From Gracilimonas sp. (GTDB lineage Bacteria > Bacteroidota > Rhodothermia > Balneolales > Balneolaceae), in assembly GCF_017641085.1 (NCBI RefSeq), contig NZ_JAEPPI010000002.1, positions 186,001 through 250,000 of the forward strand: a stretch of DNA of 64,000 bases, written 5' to 3'. Positions within the stretch are counted from its first letter, which is position 1, and each line of letters begins with the position of its first letter. Shown in pieces: positions 43,731-52,485 of this stretch. Position numbers and translations under genes: made by a program. Under the pieces are notes generated by a model. That model did not search any database and was not told the origin of the DNA. It worked only from the letters and a program-made list of their open reading frames with translations.

Positions 43731-46238
43731 TTAAAACTCCCACTTCACCTGAAACAAGAAGTTGGTTCCCGCCTGTGGGTAGTAATAATTGAAGTGAGCC
43801 GGGGTCCCATCATAAATCCACCCGAAGGTATAGCCGTTAGTCACGTACTTGTGATTGAAGATGTTGTTCACCTGCAGCGTAGCGGTGATATCTTCCAATA
43901 GTGGTACATCACCGAACCCATAACTTAAGCGAACATCATTCACAAAGTATGGATCGATAGACCTGCTCTGCGTTTGAGTATTATCGAGGTACTGCCGGGA
44001 CACATATTTCGATATGATTTCGGCTGTTAACCCCTTGTTTTGATAACTAATGATTCCATTGGTAACAACAGAAGGTGAAAAAGCGATATCGGTATCTTCA
44101 TACACCGTTTCCTGTTGCCCCTGGTAGCTGAAACTTGCGTCATAAAGATCAGTGTACTGGGTGTATTCTACAATCTTGTTTTGGCTGAAAGTGGCATTCG
44201 CAGAAATGCTCAGATTGTTGGTCAGACTATAACCGCCCTGCAATTCTATACCGGCTCTATAGCTTTCAGGAACGTTTTCCCGCACGATTTCCCCCACATC
44301 ATTGATCTGCCCGGTAGGCACTAATTGATCGCGGTAGAACATCCCATACACATTCACCCCGGTAAAAAAGCGGTTGAAATCGCCACGATACCCAAGCTCT
44401 ACATTGTAGAGTTTCTCAGGGTTGGGCCGGCTTTCAGGGCTTGAATCTACATACTCATCCCGTGTGGGCTCTTTGCTGCCAACAGCGAATGAAGCATACA
44501 CCCGTTGGTCTTCCGGCAAGCTATACACAAAACCGAATTTCGGATTGAAGAACAACAGGTTGTCGGTTTGCTGAAGGGCAACCAGGCTATCGCGAACATT
44601 GCTGCCGGCACTGCGGACAAACCCGTTCCCAAGGAAATCATATTCCACTCCGCGCACCTGAAGATCAACATACGAATTCAGGTTTTCAGTGAGTTTGTAC
44701 TGAAGTTTGGAGTACAGGTTATAATCATTCTTGATGCCGTCATTGTCGTAGTAGCGCTCTTCGATTTCACTGTCGCCTGCATATCGTGCCCAGATCACTT
44801 CGCCAAAGTGAGCTCCGTCATAGTAGCTGTAGCCACCACCAAAGGTAACATCCCAGGTTTCTGAGTGAGTGTATTGGGTAGAGAATATGGTTCCGTAGAA
44901 ATCATTGTCTAACCATCGTCGGCGGACGAGATCTGATTCAGTCGGGTCGCCGGAATTAAGTGGCTCGATTCCGTATTCTGAGAGATCTTCACCCCGTTCA
45001 TATTCCTCAAAATACCCAAACCCTTTGGTGTAAAAGGCGGAGACATTGGCATTCCAGTTTTCTCGAATCTGGTATGAATAGTGCAATTGGTAATAGTTCT
45101 GCTGGTAGTTATCTAGCTGGTCTTCGTACCGGAACTGATTGAATTGCCGGTTTCCGAGATTTTCTCTCCAGTGTTCCTGTTCACCTGGATTGAAAACGAG
45201 GTTTGAAATGTAGCGCTCCAGCTCCTGTTGATCCCCTTCAAGAATGGGTTCAGGCACACCATTCCATGCCTGGTAGGTACGCTCCCGCCCGGAAAATACA
45301 TCTGCACGTAACAAGCTGCGGTCTCCGTGGTGTGAAGCGGAAAGAAAATAAGAATCAAGGTCTGAGCTGGCACGGTCTATGAAACCATCGGAATCAATTT
45401 TGGACAAGCGGCCTTCAAATTGCCAGCCGTTTTCCATCAATCCGGAGCCTAATTTAACGTTGTATTTTTGGGTATTGAAGGAACCGAGCCCGGTATTCAC
45501 CTCCCCAAAAGGATCGGCTTGTGAAGAGCTGGTTTGCAAGTTCACCGTAGCTCCAAATGCACCGGCACCATTTGTAGATGTTCCCACTCCACGCTGAATT
45601 TGAATATTCTCTGTAGAGGAAGAAAGGTCCGGTAAATTCACCCAGAATACGCCATGAGACTCTGCATCATTCACCGGAATTCCGTTAATAGTTACATTGA
45701 TCCGCGCCGGGTCAACACCACGAATTCGAATGCCCGTATAGCCAATTCCGGCACCGGCATCAGAGGTGGTGGTGACCGATGGGGCACTTTGCAGCAGGTA
45801 AGGCACATCTTGCCCGAGATTGCGCCTTTCAATCTCCTCCGCATCAATATTGGTATAGGTAATGGGCGATGCTTCATCTGCGCGAGTGGCACTTACAAAA
45901 ACATCATCTCCGATATACGTTTCCGGAAAGAGATAGATTTCGAGGTCTTTCTTGTCATCAGACACACCAACTTCTTCGTCTTTATACCCGAGATAGGTGA
46001 TCAGTAAAGCTTCTTCTCCGTTTTCAGAAAGCCGGATGTCGAAAGAGCCGTCATCCTGGGTAACTACGCCACGGGATGTACCCTGCTGGCGTACAGCAGC
46101 TCCCTGAAGCGGTTCTTTGGATTGGGCATCAAGCACCTTTCCCGTAACGGTTTGCGCCTGAACTTCCTGAGAAAAGAGTAGTGGTATTGTTAACAGAAAA
46201 GCCGTTAGCAACGACTTCTTAAAGAATAGATTAAACAT
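43731..46238 (-). CDS. TonB-dependent receptor, predicted thiamine/TPP uptake
   Basis: 835 residues. Signal peptide ~1-28 (ending EVQAQ), a CarboxypepD-like regulatory domain (30-110, GKVLDAQSKEPLQGAAVRQ), a plug (~115-225, with RIRGVDPARINVTINGIPVND), then a 22-strand-type barrel ending in the outer-membrane signature QVKWEF. It brings a large or scarce nutrient across the outer membrane using TonB energy. A TPP riboswitch in its leader strongly suggests thiamine or its phosphates. Start ATG 46238 has GGAGGA before it, which is itself captured in a leader hairpin. No inner-membrane thiamine carrier (PnuT) or TenI/ThiN gene is beside it. Confidence 0.93.
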   Translation of the reverse strand: MFNLFFKKSLLTAFLLTIPLLFSQEVQAQTVTGKVLDAQSKEPLQGAAVRQQGTSRGVVTQDDGSFDIRLSENGEEALLITYLGYKDEEVGVSDDKKDLEIYLFPETYIGDDVFVSATRADEASPITYTNIDAEEIERRNLGQDVPYLLQSAPSVTTTSDAGAGIGYTGIRIRGVDPARINVTINGIPVNDAESHGVFWVNLPDLSSSTENIQIQRGVGTSTNGAGAFGATVNLQTSSSQADPFGEVNTGLGSFNTQKYNVKLGSGLMENGWQFEGRLSKIDSDGFIDRASSDLDSYFLSASHHGDRSLLRADVFSGRERTYQAWNGVPEPILEGDQQELERYISNLVFNPGEQEHWRENLGNRQFNQFRYEDQLDNYQQNYYQLHYSYQIRENWNANVSAFYTKGFGYFEEYERGEDLSEYGIEPLNSGDPTESDLVRRRWLDNDFYGTIFSTQYTHSETWDVTFGGGYSYYDGAHFGEVIWARYAGDSEIEERYYDNDGIKNDYNLYSKLQYKLTENLNSYVDLQVRGVEYDFLGNGFVRSAGSNVRDSLVALQQTDNLLFFNPKFGFVYSLPEDQRVYASFAVGSKEPTRDEYVDSSPESRPNPEKLYNVELGYRGDFNRFFTGVNVYGMFYRDQLVPTGQINDVGEIVRENVPESYRAGIELQGGYSLTNNLSISANATFSQNKIVEYTQYTDLYDASFSYQGQQETVYEDTDIAFSPSVVTNGIISYQNKGLTAEIISKYVSRQYLDNTQTQSRSIDPYFVNDVRLSYGFGDVPLLEDITATLQVNNIFNHKYVTNGYTFGWIYDGTPAHFNYYYPQAGTNFLFQVKWEF

Positions 46239-46240
46239 AA

Positions 46241-46274
46241 TCCTCCATTTGATACTTCTTTGATTAATGGAGGA
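46241..46274 (-). promoter_or_regulatory. Shine-Dalgarno-sequestering hairpin of the TPP riboswitch
   Basis: Nine-base perfect arms: TCCTCCATT (minus strand, upstream) pairs with AATGGAGGA, which is the ribosome site of the receptor gene. It is the likely expression platform: translation is off when the hairpin forms. Confidence 0.75.
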
Positions 46275-46299
46275 GGTTAACTTGCGTAACTGTGCGGTA

Positions 46300-46383
46300 A
46301 ACAGGTTTCCCTACGCCGGTATTATCCGGTTCAGGTATTAGGGTGTAATCTCAGCCCGCTATGCAAGCACCCCCAACCTTGGT
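46300..46383 (-). promoter_or_regulatory. TPP riboswitch (thi-box) aptamer
   Basis: On the minus strand the conserved TPP-aptamer parts appear in order: GGGGTGC, then GGGCTGAGATTACACCC (P3 hairpin with the CTGAGA bulge), ACCTGAACCGG, ATAATACCGGCG and TAGGGAA. The P1 stem is AGGTT/AACCT. It ends 62 bp before the receptor ATG. Confidence 0.96.
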
Positions 46384-46410
46384 TGTGAGCTTCAAAGATA
46401 CGAGGGTTTT

Positions 46411-46442
46411 GAACATTCAACAAGGAACATTCAACATTGAAT
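46411..46442. repeat. AT-rich TTCAACATTC-type repeat, copy 3
   Basis: GAACATTCAACAAGGAAC followed by ATTCAACATTGAATG. It lies just upstream of the TPP riboswitch on the minus strand. The remaining ~100 bases to the M28 gene show nothing else. Confidence 0.7.
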
Positions 46443-46550
46443 GCGGAAAACATAGACAGCTCCTATTCTGGATATACGATTTTCATTCTAAAAACCCGTT
46501 CCAAATGTTATCTTAGCTAAGCTTATTAACCCATATTATGATCCATCATC

Positions 46551-47819
46551 ATGACCAAATATTTATCAATTTTACTGCTGGCTGTAGTGTTTGTTTCCTG
46601 TTCCTCTTCCGAAAAGGAGCGATCAACAACTCCCGAAATTTCTGATCAGGATGTTTTATCACACATCACCTTTTTGGCTGCCGATCAAATGCGGGGCCGG
46701 GAAGCGGGTACGGCGGAAGAAGCGGCCGCTGCTAATTATATCGCCGATTTATTCCGAAGCTATGGTCTTGATCCTGCCGGCGAGGAAGGAACCTATTTTC
46801 AGGAATTCACCATCAACACGGCGGTGTTGAATAATCCACATGCGAGTGAATCGGATACTTCAGGTGAAAAGAGATTGAGCAAGAACGTTGCCGGATTATT
46901 ACAGGGAACCGGAGATTCGGATGAAGTAATAATTGTGGGAGCACATTATGACCATTTAGGAATGGGACGATTTGGCTCGCTGAGCAGTAGTGAGGAGCCG
47001 CGCATACACAATGGAGCCGATGACAACGCTTCCGGAACCGCCGGCGTGTTGGAGCTGGCCGAATATTTTTCAGCTAATCGCCCGGAAACAGATCTTCTCT
47101 TCCTCGCTTTTTCCGGGGAGGAAATGGGCCTGCTGGGCTCTCAGTATTATGTGGAGAACCCGACCATTGAACTGGAAAACGCTTTGGCTATGATCAATAT
47201 GGATATGGTGGGACGAATGAGCAACGGCCGCCTGATGATTTTCGGCGTAGCTACTACGGATAGCTGGGAATCTATTCTTACTGAAGCCAACACAGATTCT
47301 CTTCAGTTAGACCTGGTTCCCGATGGAACCGGAGCCAGCGATCACACCAGTTTTTACTATCAGGATATTCCGGTTTTGCATTACTTCACAGATACGCATG
47401 CCGACTATCACCGACCTTCTGATGACACGGAATGGATTAATGCAGAAGGGCAGGAACAGCTTCTTACACATGTAAAGCGGGTAATTGAACGCCTGGATGA
47501 ACTGGATAAAGAAGATATGGCATTTACCGAAGCCCCCGGCGAACAGCAACGAAACATGACGATGGACGGACCTACCCTCGGAGTATTGCCTGATTACGGC
47601 TATGACGGAGAGGGATTTAGAATTACAGGTGTGAGTGAAGGCCGTGCTGCCGATAATGCCGGGCTGCAGGGCGGTGATATTATCATCAATATAGGTGGTA
47701 GGGATATAGCCGACATCTACAAATACATGGAAGCTTTGAATGAGCTCAAGGCCGGACAGCAAACAACCGTAACCGTTCTCCGCGATGGGGAAGAACTGAG
47801 CTTTGATTTGCAGCTGTAA
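46551..47819 (+). CDS. M28 family metallopeptidase lipoprotein with PDZ domain
   Basis: 422 residues, lipoprotein signal ending VFVSC (C17). Two-zinc aminopeptidase motifs: GAHYDHLG (His, Asp), NGADDNASG (Asp), FSGEEMGLLG (Glu), INMDMVG (Asp) and FTDTHADYHRPSDD (His). A PDZ domain (~338-420, GFRITGVSEGRAADNAGLQGGDIIINIGG) is at the C-terminus and probably binds peptide ends. Exported and anchored; it likely trims peptides for nutrition. It converges with the S15 peptidase gene on a shared hairpin. Confidence 0.92.
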   Translation: MTKYLSILLLAVVFVSCSSSEKERSTTPEISDQDVLSHITFLAADQMRGREAGTAEEAAAANYIADLFRSYGLDPAGEEGTYFQEFTINTAVLNNPHASESDTSGEKRLSKNVAGLLQGTGDSDEVIIVGAHYDHLGMGRFGSLSSSEEPRIHNGADDNASGTAGVLELAEYFSANRPETDLLFLAFSGEEMGLLGSQYYVENPTIELENALAMINMDMVGRMSNGRLMIFGVATTDSWESILTEANTDSLQLDLVPDGTGASDHTSFYYQDIPVLHYFTDTHADYHRPSDDTEWINAEGQEQLLTHVKRVIERLDELDKEDMAFTEAPGEQQRNMTMDGPTLGVLPDYGYDGEGFRITGVSEGRAADNAGLQGGDIIINIGGRDIADIYKYMEALNELKAGQQTTVTVLRDGEELSFDLQL

Positions 47820-47840
47820 TTAATAGTCCACCACCAAAAT

Positions 47841-47881
47841 ACATGTAGAGACACAAAATCTTGTGTCTCTACATGTATTTT
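47841..47881. terminator. Perfect hairpin between two convergent peptidase genes
   Basis: A 16 bp perfect stem ACATGTAGAGACACAA / TTGTGTCTCTACATGT with a four-base loop, T-rich on both sides (ATTTT on plus, ATTTTGG on minus). It can end transcripts from both sides. The TGTAGAGACAC core is also a dispersed-repeat type seen in other bacteria. Confidence 0.85.
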
Positions 47882-49735
47882 CTACCAACTAAAGGCTGCT
47901 TTTCCACCAACAACCGGCAGTGTTAATGTGGTTGCATCCAAATCAACGGTCAATTCTGTGCCCGGATCAGGATGAATGGTATATTCTTTATCACTACTAA
48001 AAACCATCAACCCAATCTGCTGGCCAGGACGTATAATCTGATCATCAGGCTGAAGCTCAAAAGTCAGCTCATAGAATTTACCGGGTTTAAGCGGCTCACT
48101 TTCGGTTAAGGATTCATGATTCTGCGGGTCAGCCCAGCCGCGGGTGATGATATTATCCGTAATTCGTCCATTTCTGCGTTCATCCCAAGGCAGAGAAACC
48201 AACCAAACCGAGAGATTTGCCGCGGGCTTACTACTGGCCAGTTTTATGTTGATAGTTGGCAATCCTGAAATGTGGAGAGAGTCTTTTAAAGGTGGCGTAA
48301 CGTACAGCAACCGGTGATCTGTAATCTCAGCCCGTGCAAGAGATTCCCCATCAAAAGAAAAATTATCCACTAAGGTTTCTGTACCCTGTTTTCCGGGCTT
48401 ATTCAGACTCAGGCTTCCTTTCTGTGGAGCTCCGCTGTTCAAGTATAAGGTAACCGGTTCAGCTTCTGGGTTAGGGTAGTCCGGGTAGAAGGTAGGATTT
48501 GCAGGGTCATCATATTCACGCACGATCCAGGCTCCGGTCTCATCACTGATTCCATTATCCACTCCAAACAAATAGTGAGTAAACCAGCGGTTCATCATTT
48601 CCACCGGTGGCGGTCCGCCATGGCCAAATTGGTGGTAGTAGATCTGAGTGTGAAGCCCCATTTCTTTAGCCTCCTCGTAAATTCGATAACTGTGTTCAGG
48701 CATCACGTTCCAGTCGTTAAAGCCGTGGCTCATCAACATGGCAGCCTTCATGGCGGGCATGTCGTTAAGGTAATCGCGGCCGGCCCAAAATTCGTTGTAA
48801 TCTCCGGTCCGGCGATCCATGTTTTCTGCCATTTCCGTATCCCGGATTCGCAGGTTATTTCGCTCCCGCAGCGATTCTCTCCCACTATGGATGAAATCAT
48901 AAAGCACATCAATATCTTCACCCAAATAGCCCCCTGGGCTGCGAACTAACCCATTGGAACGATAATAGTGATAATACGATGTATTCGGAGCAACCGGAAT
49001 AATGACTTCCAGGCCATCCACACCGGTAGTTGCAGCCGCCAATGGAAGCGTACCATTGTAAGAGGTTCCGGTCATTCCCACTTTACCGGTCGACCAGCTG
49101 GCCATCACTTTTTCATTTCCATCCCGGCTGGTGTATCCATTATCCTTGCCTGCCAGCCATTCAATAACAGCTTTGGGGGCAAGGGATTCATTATCGCCAC
49201 CAACCGTTGGAGCTCCATCCGAAAGTCCGGTTCCCGGAGAGGATGAGTGAACCACAATGTACCCTCTGGGAACCCATGTTTTTATCTGTGAATTTGAAAT
49301 GATGGGCCGTTCTCCCCGTCGAATAACTTCCGGGTGTGCCCGGCGGCTTTTTCCTTCACCCACTTCATTGGATCCAAGCTCTCCCAACTCATGGCGCACA
49401 TTCCAGAACAAACCATCAACCATACCAGCAGTTCCTGCATAATAGGGGCTTGTTTCATAAACAACAGGCAGCTTAAGGCCTTCTTCCGTTTGTTTAGGAC
49501 GGGTTACATCCACATGCATGCGGTCAAGTTTACCATCACGGTCTGAGTCAAACTCGGTTTCAACCCAAAGATCTTCCCGAATCCAGTTTTCGGGATTTTC
49601 AAGTTCGGGAATTACCTGTGCCCGGCCATTTTCGATGACTGGAATTTGGACATCCTGCGCGATGAGCTCGCTGCCCCATAGAAAAATAAAGGTCAGGACA
49701 GTGAGGGTAAAAAGGTGTTTTTTAAGTGTATTCAT
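47882..49735 (-). CDS. Secreted S15 family X-Pro dipeptidyl-peptidase/acylase (CocE/NonD type)
   Basis: 617 residues with a signal peptide ending ELIAQ. Alpha/beta-hydrolase: the nucleophile is S225 in GMTGTSYNG, with the acid in MSHGFNDWNV and the base in YHQFGHGG. A C-terminal jelly-roll domain (~410-617) is typical of this family. It releases X-Pro dipeptides or hydrolyses related acyl substrates outside the cytoplasm. Together with the M28 gene opposite, it suggests extracellular peptide scavenging. Close relatives occur as Xaa-Pro dipeptidyl-peptidases in the same phylum. Confidence 0.9.
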   Translation of the reverse strand: MNTLKKHLFTLTVLTFIFLWGSELIAQDVQIPVIENGRAQVIPELENPENWIREDLWVETEFDSDRDGKLDRMHVDVTRPKQTEEGLKLPVVYETSPYYAGTAGMVDGLFWNVRHELGELGSNEVGEGKSRRAHPEVIRRGERPIISNSQIKTWVPRGYIVVHSSSPGTGLSDGAPTVGGDNESLAPKAVIEWLAGKDNGYTSRDGNEKVMASWSTGKVGMTGTSYNGTLPLAAATTGVDGLEVIIPVAPNTSYYHYYRSNGLVRSPGGYLGEDIDVLYDFIHSGRESLRERNNLRIRDTEMAENMDRRTGDYNEFWAGRDYLNDMPAMKAAMLMSHGFNDWNVMPEHSYRIYEEAKEMGLHTQIYYHQFGHGGPPPVEMMNRWFTHYLFGVDNGISDETGAWIVREYDDPANPTFYPDYPNPEAEPVTLYLNSGAPQKGSLSLNKPGKQGTETLVDNFSFDGESLARAEITDHRLLYVTPPLKDSLHISGLPTINIKLASSKPAANLSVWLVSLPWDERRNGRITDNIITRGWADPQNHESLTESEPLKPGKFYELTFELQPDDQIIRPGQQIGLMVFSSDKEYTIHPDPGTELTVDLDATTLTLPVVGGKAAFSW

Positions 49736-49810
49736 AATTTTAAATCTGAGCTGATGTAATGAAGGAATGTAATGGAATATCTTTAAGTAATTGTCGAAAA
49801 ATGTAGGCGG

Positions 49811-50047
49811 TTATTCTTTATTCAGATCATAGCGTTGCCGGCCTTCCCTGACAATATCATTTAATTCGCCTCTGGTAAAGTTGGTGTTTACACCTTCAAC
49901 ATCTAATGGAGACTTTTCCTCTTCAAGTTGCTTTACAACATAGGTTCTCCCATCTCTTCGCTTAATACGAATTTCACCATCTTTTTTTACCTCATCCAGA
50001 AGTTGGGCAAGGTTTTGCCGGGCTTGTGAGTAGGTATATACTTTCAT
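49811..50047 (-). CDS. Phd/YefM-type antitoxin
   Basis: 78 residues. The N-terminal MKVYTYSQARQNLAQLLDEVKKDGEIRIKRRDG pattern is the Phd/YefM DNA-binding fold; the C-terminal part with NDIVREGRQRYD is a likely toxin-binding tail. It lies immediately after the PIN toxin gene on the same strand, with a 2 bp gap, so the toxin comes first, the reverse of most such pairs. Confidence 0.85.
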   Translation of the reverse strand: MKVYTYSQARQNLAQLLDEVKKDGEIRIKRRDGRTYVVKQLEEEKSPLDVEGVNTNFTRGELNDIVREGRQRYDLNKE

Positions 50048-50049
50048 GG

Positions 50050-50442
50050 CTAAACCTCTATTGTTTTTATCCCTTTATTTTTTGCGTGATTGAGGAGTGT
50101 TGTGTCTAAACTCAAAAGTGGGGAATTGTATTTAATACAACAATAAAGCATGTACGCATCGTATGCATAAATATTCAATTCTTTACTTAACGATATAGAC
50201 TCCTTTAAGTCCAAACTCGTTTTTCTGATTGGAATAAGATGGTACTGACTCAAAACTTTTAGAGCTTCATCAAATACCAAACGATTTCTTTTAAACATTG
50301 ACGATATCGCATTACCGATTTCGGCATCAATACTTATCGGTGCAATGAGATCCATTCCCTTGCTGTTCGAAAGGATTGAATTTCTTGAGGCTTCATTTAA
50401 TAGAACAGCCAATACAGCTGATGTGTCAATTACAATATCCAT
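50050..50442 (-). CDS. PIN-domain toxin (VapC-like), toxin-first module
   Basis: 130 residues from ATG 50442 (a longer TTG frame to 50457 is less likely). PIN acids: Asp in VIDTSAVLAVL, Glu in ISIDAEIGNAIS, Asp in AYDAYMLYC and Asp in LLSLDTTLL. This branch has VIDTSA, typical of toxins paired with Phd/YefM-like antitoxins. It is encoded upstream of its antitoxin, which requires translation of both for safety. Confidence 0.86.
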   Translation of the reverse strand: MDIVIDTSAVLAVLLNEASRNSILSNSKGMDLIAPISIDAEIGNAISSMFKRNRLVFDEALKVLSQYHLIPIRKTSLDLKESISLSKELNIYAYDAYMLYCCIKYNSPLLSLDTTLLNHAKNKGIKTIEV

Positions 50443-50480
50443 GGCTGAATATAACAATTGTACAAGTGTAATTCTCTGCC

Positions 50481-50521
50481 AAAAAAAAATCCCTCACGCG
50501 AACGAATTCACGTGAGGGATT
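50481..50521 (-). terminator. Terminator of the mdh operon
   Basis: Perfect 10 bp arms AATCCCTCAC and GTGAGGGATT; on the minus strand a run of nine T follows. It lies 39 bp past the mdh stop and separates mdh from the toxin-antitoxin genes. Confidence 0.93.
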
Positions 50522-50559
50522 AATGCAAGTAGTGAAGACCTTAGTCCTCGTTGTTTAGT

Positions 50560-51516
50560 TTACTTGTTCATTAGTTTTCGGAAATCATCTAAAGTACTGC
50601 GCACTGCTTTAGCTGATTCCTCTAAAAGGTCATGTTCTTTTTTGTTTAAGTCAACCTCTATCACTTCTTTTACGCCACCGGTTCCCAGCTTCACAGGTAC
50701 GCCAATGTACAGGTCATCAATTCCGTATTGTCCGTCGATGTGTGCACATACCGGGAAAATTCGGTTTTGATCCAGGAGAATGGCTTCAACCATTTGGGCA
50801 GCAGCAGCTCCGGGAGCATACCAGGCTGAGGTTCCCATCAGGCCTACGATCTCTCCTCCGCCTTTCTTGGCGCGTTCTACGATCTCATTCAGCCGATCTT
50901 CATCAATGAAGTGTGTGATAGGCATTCCGGAAAGCGTGGTGAACCGTGGTAATGGCACCATCGTGTCTCCGTGGCCACCCATCAACAACGCCTGAATGTC
51001 TTTTGGAGATACATCCAACTCGTCTGCAATAAAAGCACGGTAGCGAGCAGTATCCAGGATTCCGGCCATTCCCATTACTCTTTCATAAGGAAGTCCACTG
51101 GCTTCTTTGGCAACCTGTACCATTACATCCAAAGGATTGGAGACCACAATAATGATGGTATCAGGAGAATGCTTGGCGAGCTCTTTAGAAACACCACTTA
51201 CGATATTGGCATTAATTTCAAGCAGGTCGTCGCGGCTCATCCCCGGTCGGCGCGGTACACCGGCAGTGATCACACATACATCAGATCCGGCGGTGTCGGC
51301 ATAATCAACGGTGCCTTTTATGCGTGTATCGAAAAGGTGGACAGGCGCTGATTCCCACTGATCCAAACCACGGCCTTTGGATGGGTAAAAAGTTTTATCT
51401 CCGTCTTTCTTCTCAATATCTACGGCGACGATTTCTTTGCAAATGTCTCGTTGTGCGAGTACGTCAACTACGGTTGAGCCAACGTTACCTCCAGCTCCAA
51501 CTACTGTTACTTTCAT
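50560..51516 (-). CDS. mdh: Malate dehydrogenase
   Basis: 318 residues, LDH-like malate dehydrogenase. TCA-cycle enzyme interconverting malate and oxaloacetate with NAD+. The NAD motif VVGAGGNVGSTV is at 5-16; the substrate-binding arginines are in AGVPRRPGMSRDD (R89/R90 and R95); catalytic H182 is in GGHGDTMVP and the partner Asp in ILDTARYR. The two adjacent Arg after Pro favour malate over lactate. Confidence 0.96.
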   Translation of the reverse strand: MKVTVVGAGGNVGSTVVDVLAQRDICKEIVAVDIEKKDGDKTFYPSKGRGLDQWESAPVHLFDTRIKGTVDYADTAGSDVCVITAGVPRRPGMSRDDLLEINANIVSGVSKELAKHSPDTIIIVVSNPLDVMVQVAKEASGLPYERVMGMAGILDTARYRAFIADELDVSPKDIQALLMGGHGDTMVPLPRFTTLSGMPITHFIDEDRLNEIVERAKKGGGEIVGLMGTSAWYAPGAAAAQMVEAILLDQNRIFPVCAHIDGQYGIDDLYIGVPVKLGTGGVKEVIEVDLNKKEHDLLEESAKAVRSTLDDFRKLMNK

Positions 51517-51615
51517 TATATTTGGTTTTTAGTGTTCAGTTTTCGATTTAAAATAATATCCTGTTGTGAACCTCTTGTGTAGAAGATAAGAAATCAGAGC
51601 TCAGGAGCCAGGGTT

Positions 51616-52485
51616 CTAACTTCTTCTTTTATCCATTCCCCACATCAATTTATTACGCAGGGTTTCAAAGTAATCCTGGCCCGGCAGGTGCACGAGATCA
51701 AAAGTTAAATCGGATTTCAAGATTTCCACTTCAAAAGGGAAGTTTTCAATTTCATGAACCTGACCGTCATACGAGAATTGAACCTCGCTCTGCTGTTTTT
51801 CAATAACAACCCTCAGCGGTTTTGCTGAGTTTAATACCAGTGGCCGGGTCGTGAGTGTGTGGGGATTAATGGGAGTTACCAAAAAAACTTCCGTTCCGGG
51901 AGCCACTATCGGTCCACCAGACGCCAGGTTATAAGCTGTAGAACCGGTCGGGGATGCTACAATCAATCCATCGGCCCAGTATGTGTTAATCAGGCTTCCA
52001 TCATATTCAGCCGTCACATTTACCATGGAAATGGAATCCTTCCGGGTAAATAAAAACTCATTCAGCGCGTGATATTTATTACCGTTCGTGTCGGTTGCCA
52101 ACAAAAACGAGCGTTTGTCAAGGGTGTAATCGTTGTTCAGCAGGCAGTCGAGTGCTCGTTCCAGGTCTTCAATCTGTGTGTTCGCCATGAAGCCAAGTCG
52201 ACCGCTGTTAATCCCCAGAATGGGTTTATTGATATCTTTTGAAATGCGGGCCGTGTAAAGAATGGTTCCATCTCCACCCATCACCAAAACGATGTCACAG
52301 GCTTTGATGGAATCAGTATCGGAATTGGTTTTTTGTAGAATCTCCGTGTTGTTAAGTCCGGTTTCCTCACAAACTTCTTTGTTGATGAAAAGGGATATGT
52401 TCTTCCGTTCCGCCCATTTTATGGTTTCGGAAAGGACTTCCCTGACCTCATACTTCTGCGGGTTTGCAACGATTCCGAGCTTCAT
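51616..52485 (-). CDS. nadK: NAD kinase
   Basis: 289 residues. It phosphorylates NAD+ to NADP+. The GGDGT motif is at 70-74, NSGRLGFMA at ~93-101, and the substrate loop PTGSTAYNLASGGPIVAP at ~178-195. It overlaps the solute-binding lipoprotein gene by 4 bp. Together with mdh, this is a co-directional group (ddl, lipoprotein, nadK, mdh). Confidence 0.95.
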   Translation of the reverse strand: MKLGIVANPQKYEVREVLSETIKWAERKNISLFINKEVCEETGLNNTEILQKTNSDTDSIKACDIVLVMGGDGTILYTARISKDINKPILGINSGRLGFMANTQIEDLERALDCLLNNDYTLDKRSFLLATDTNGNKYHALNEFLFTRKDSISMVNVTAEYDGSLINTYWADGLIVASPTGSTAYNLASGGPIVAPGTEVFLVTPINPHTLTTRPLVLNSAKPLRVVIEKQQSEVQFSYDGQVHEIENFPFEVEILKSDLTFDLVHLPGQDYFETLRNKLMWGMDKRRS

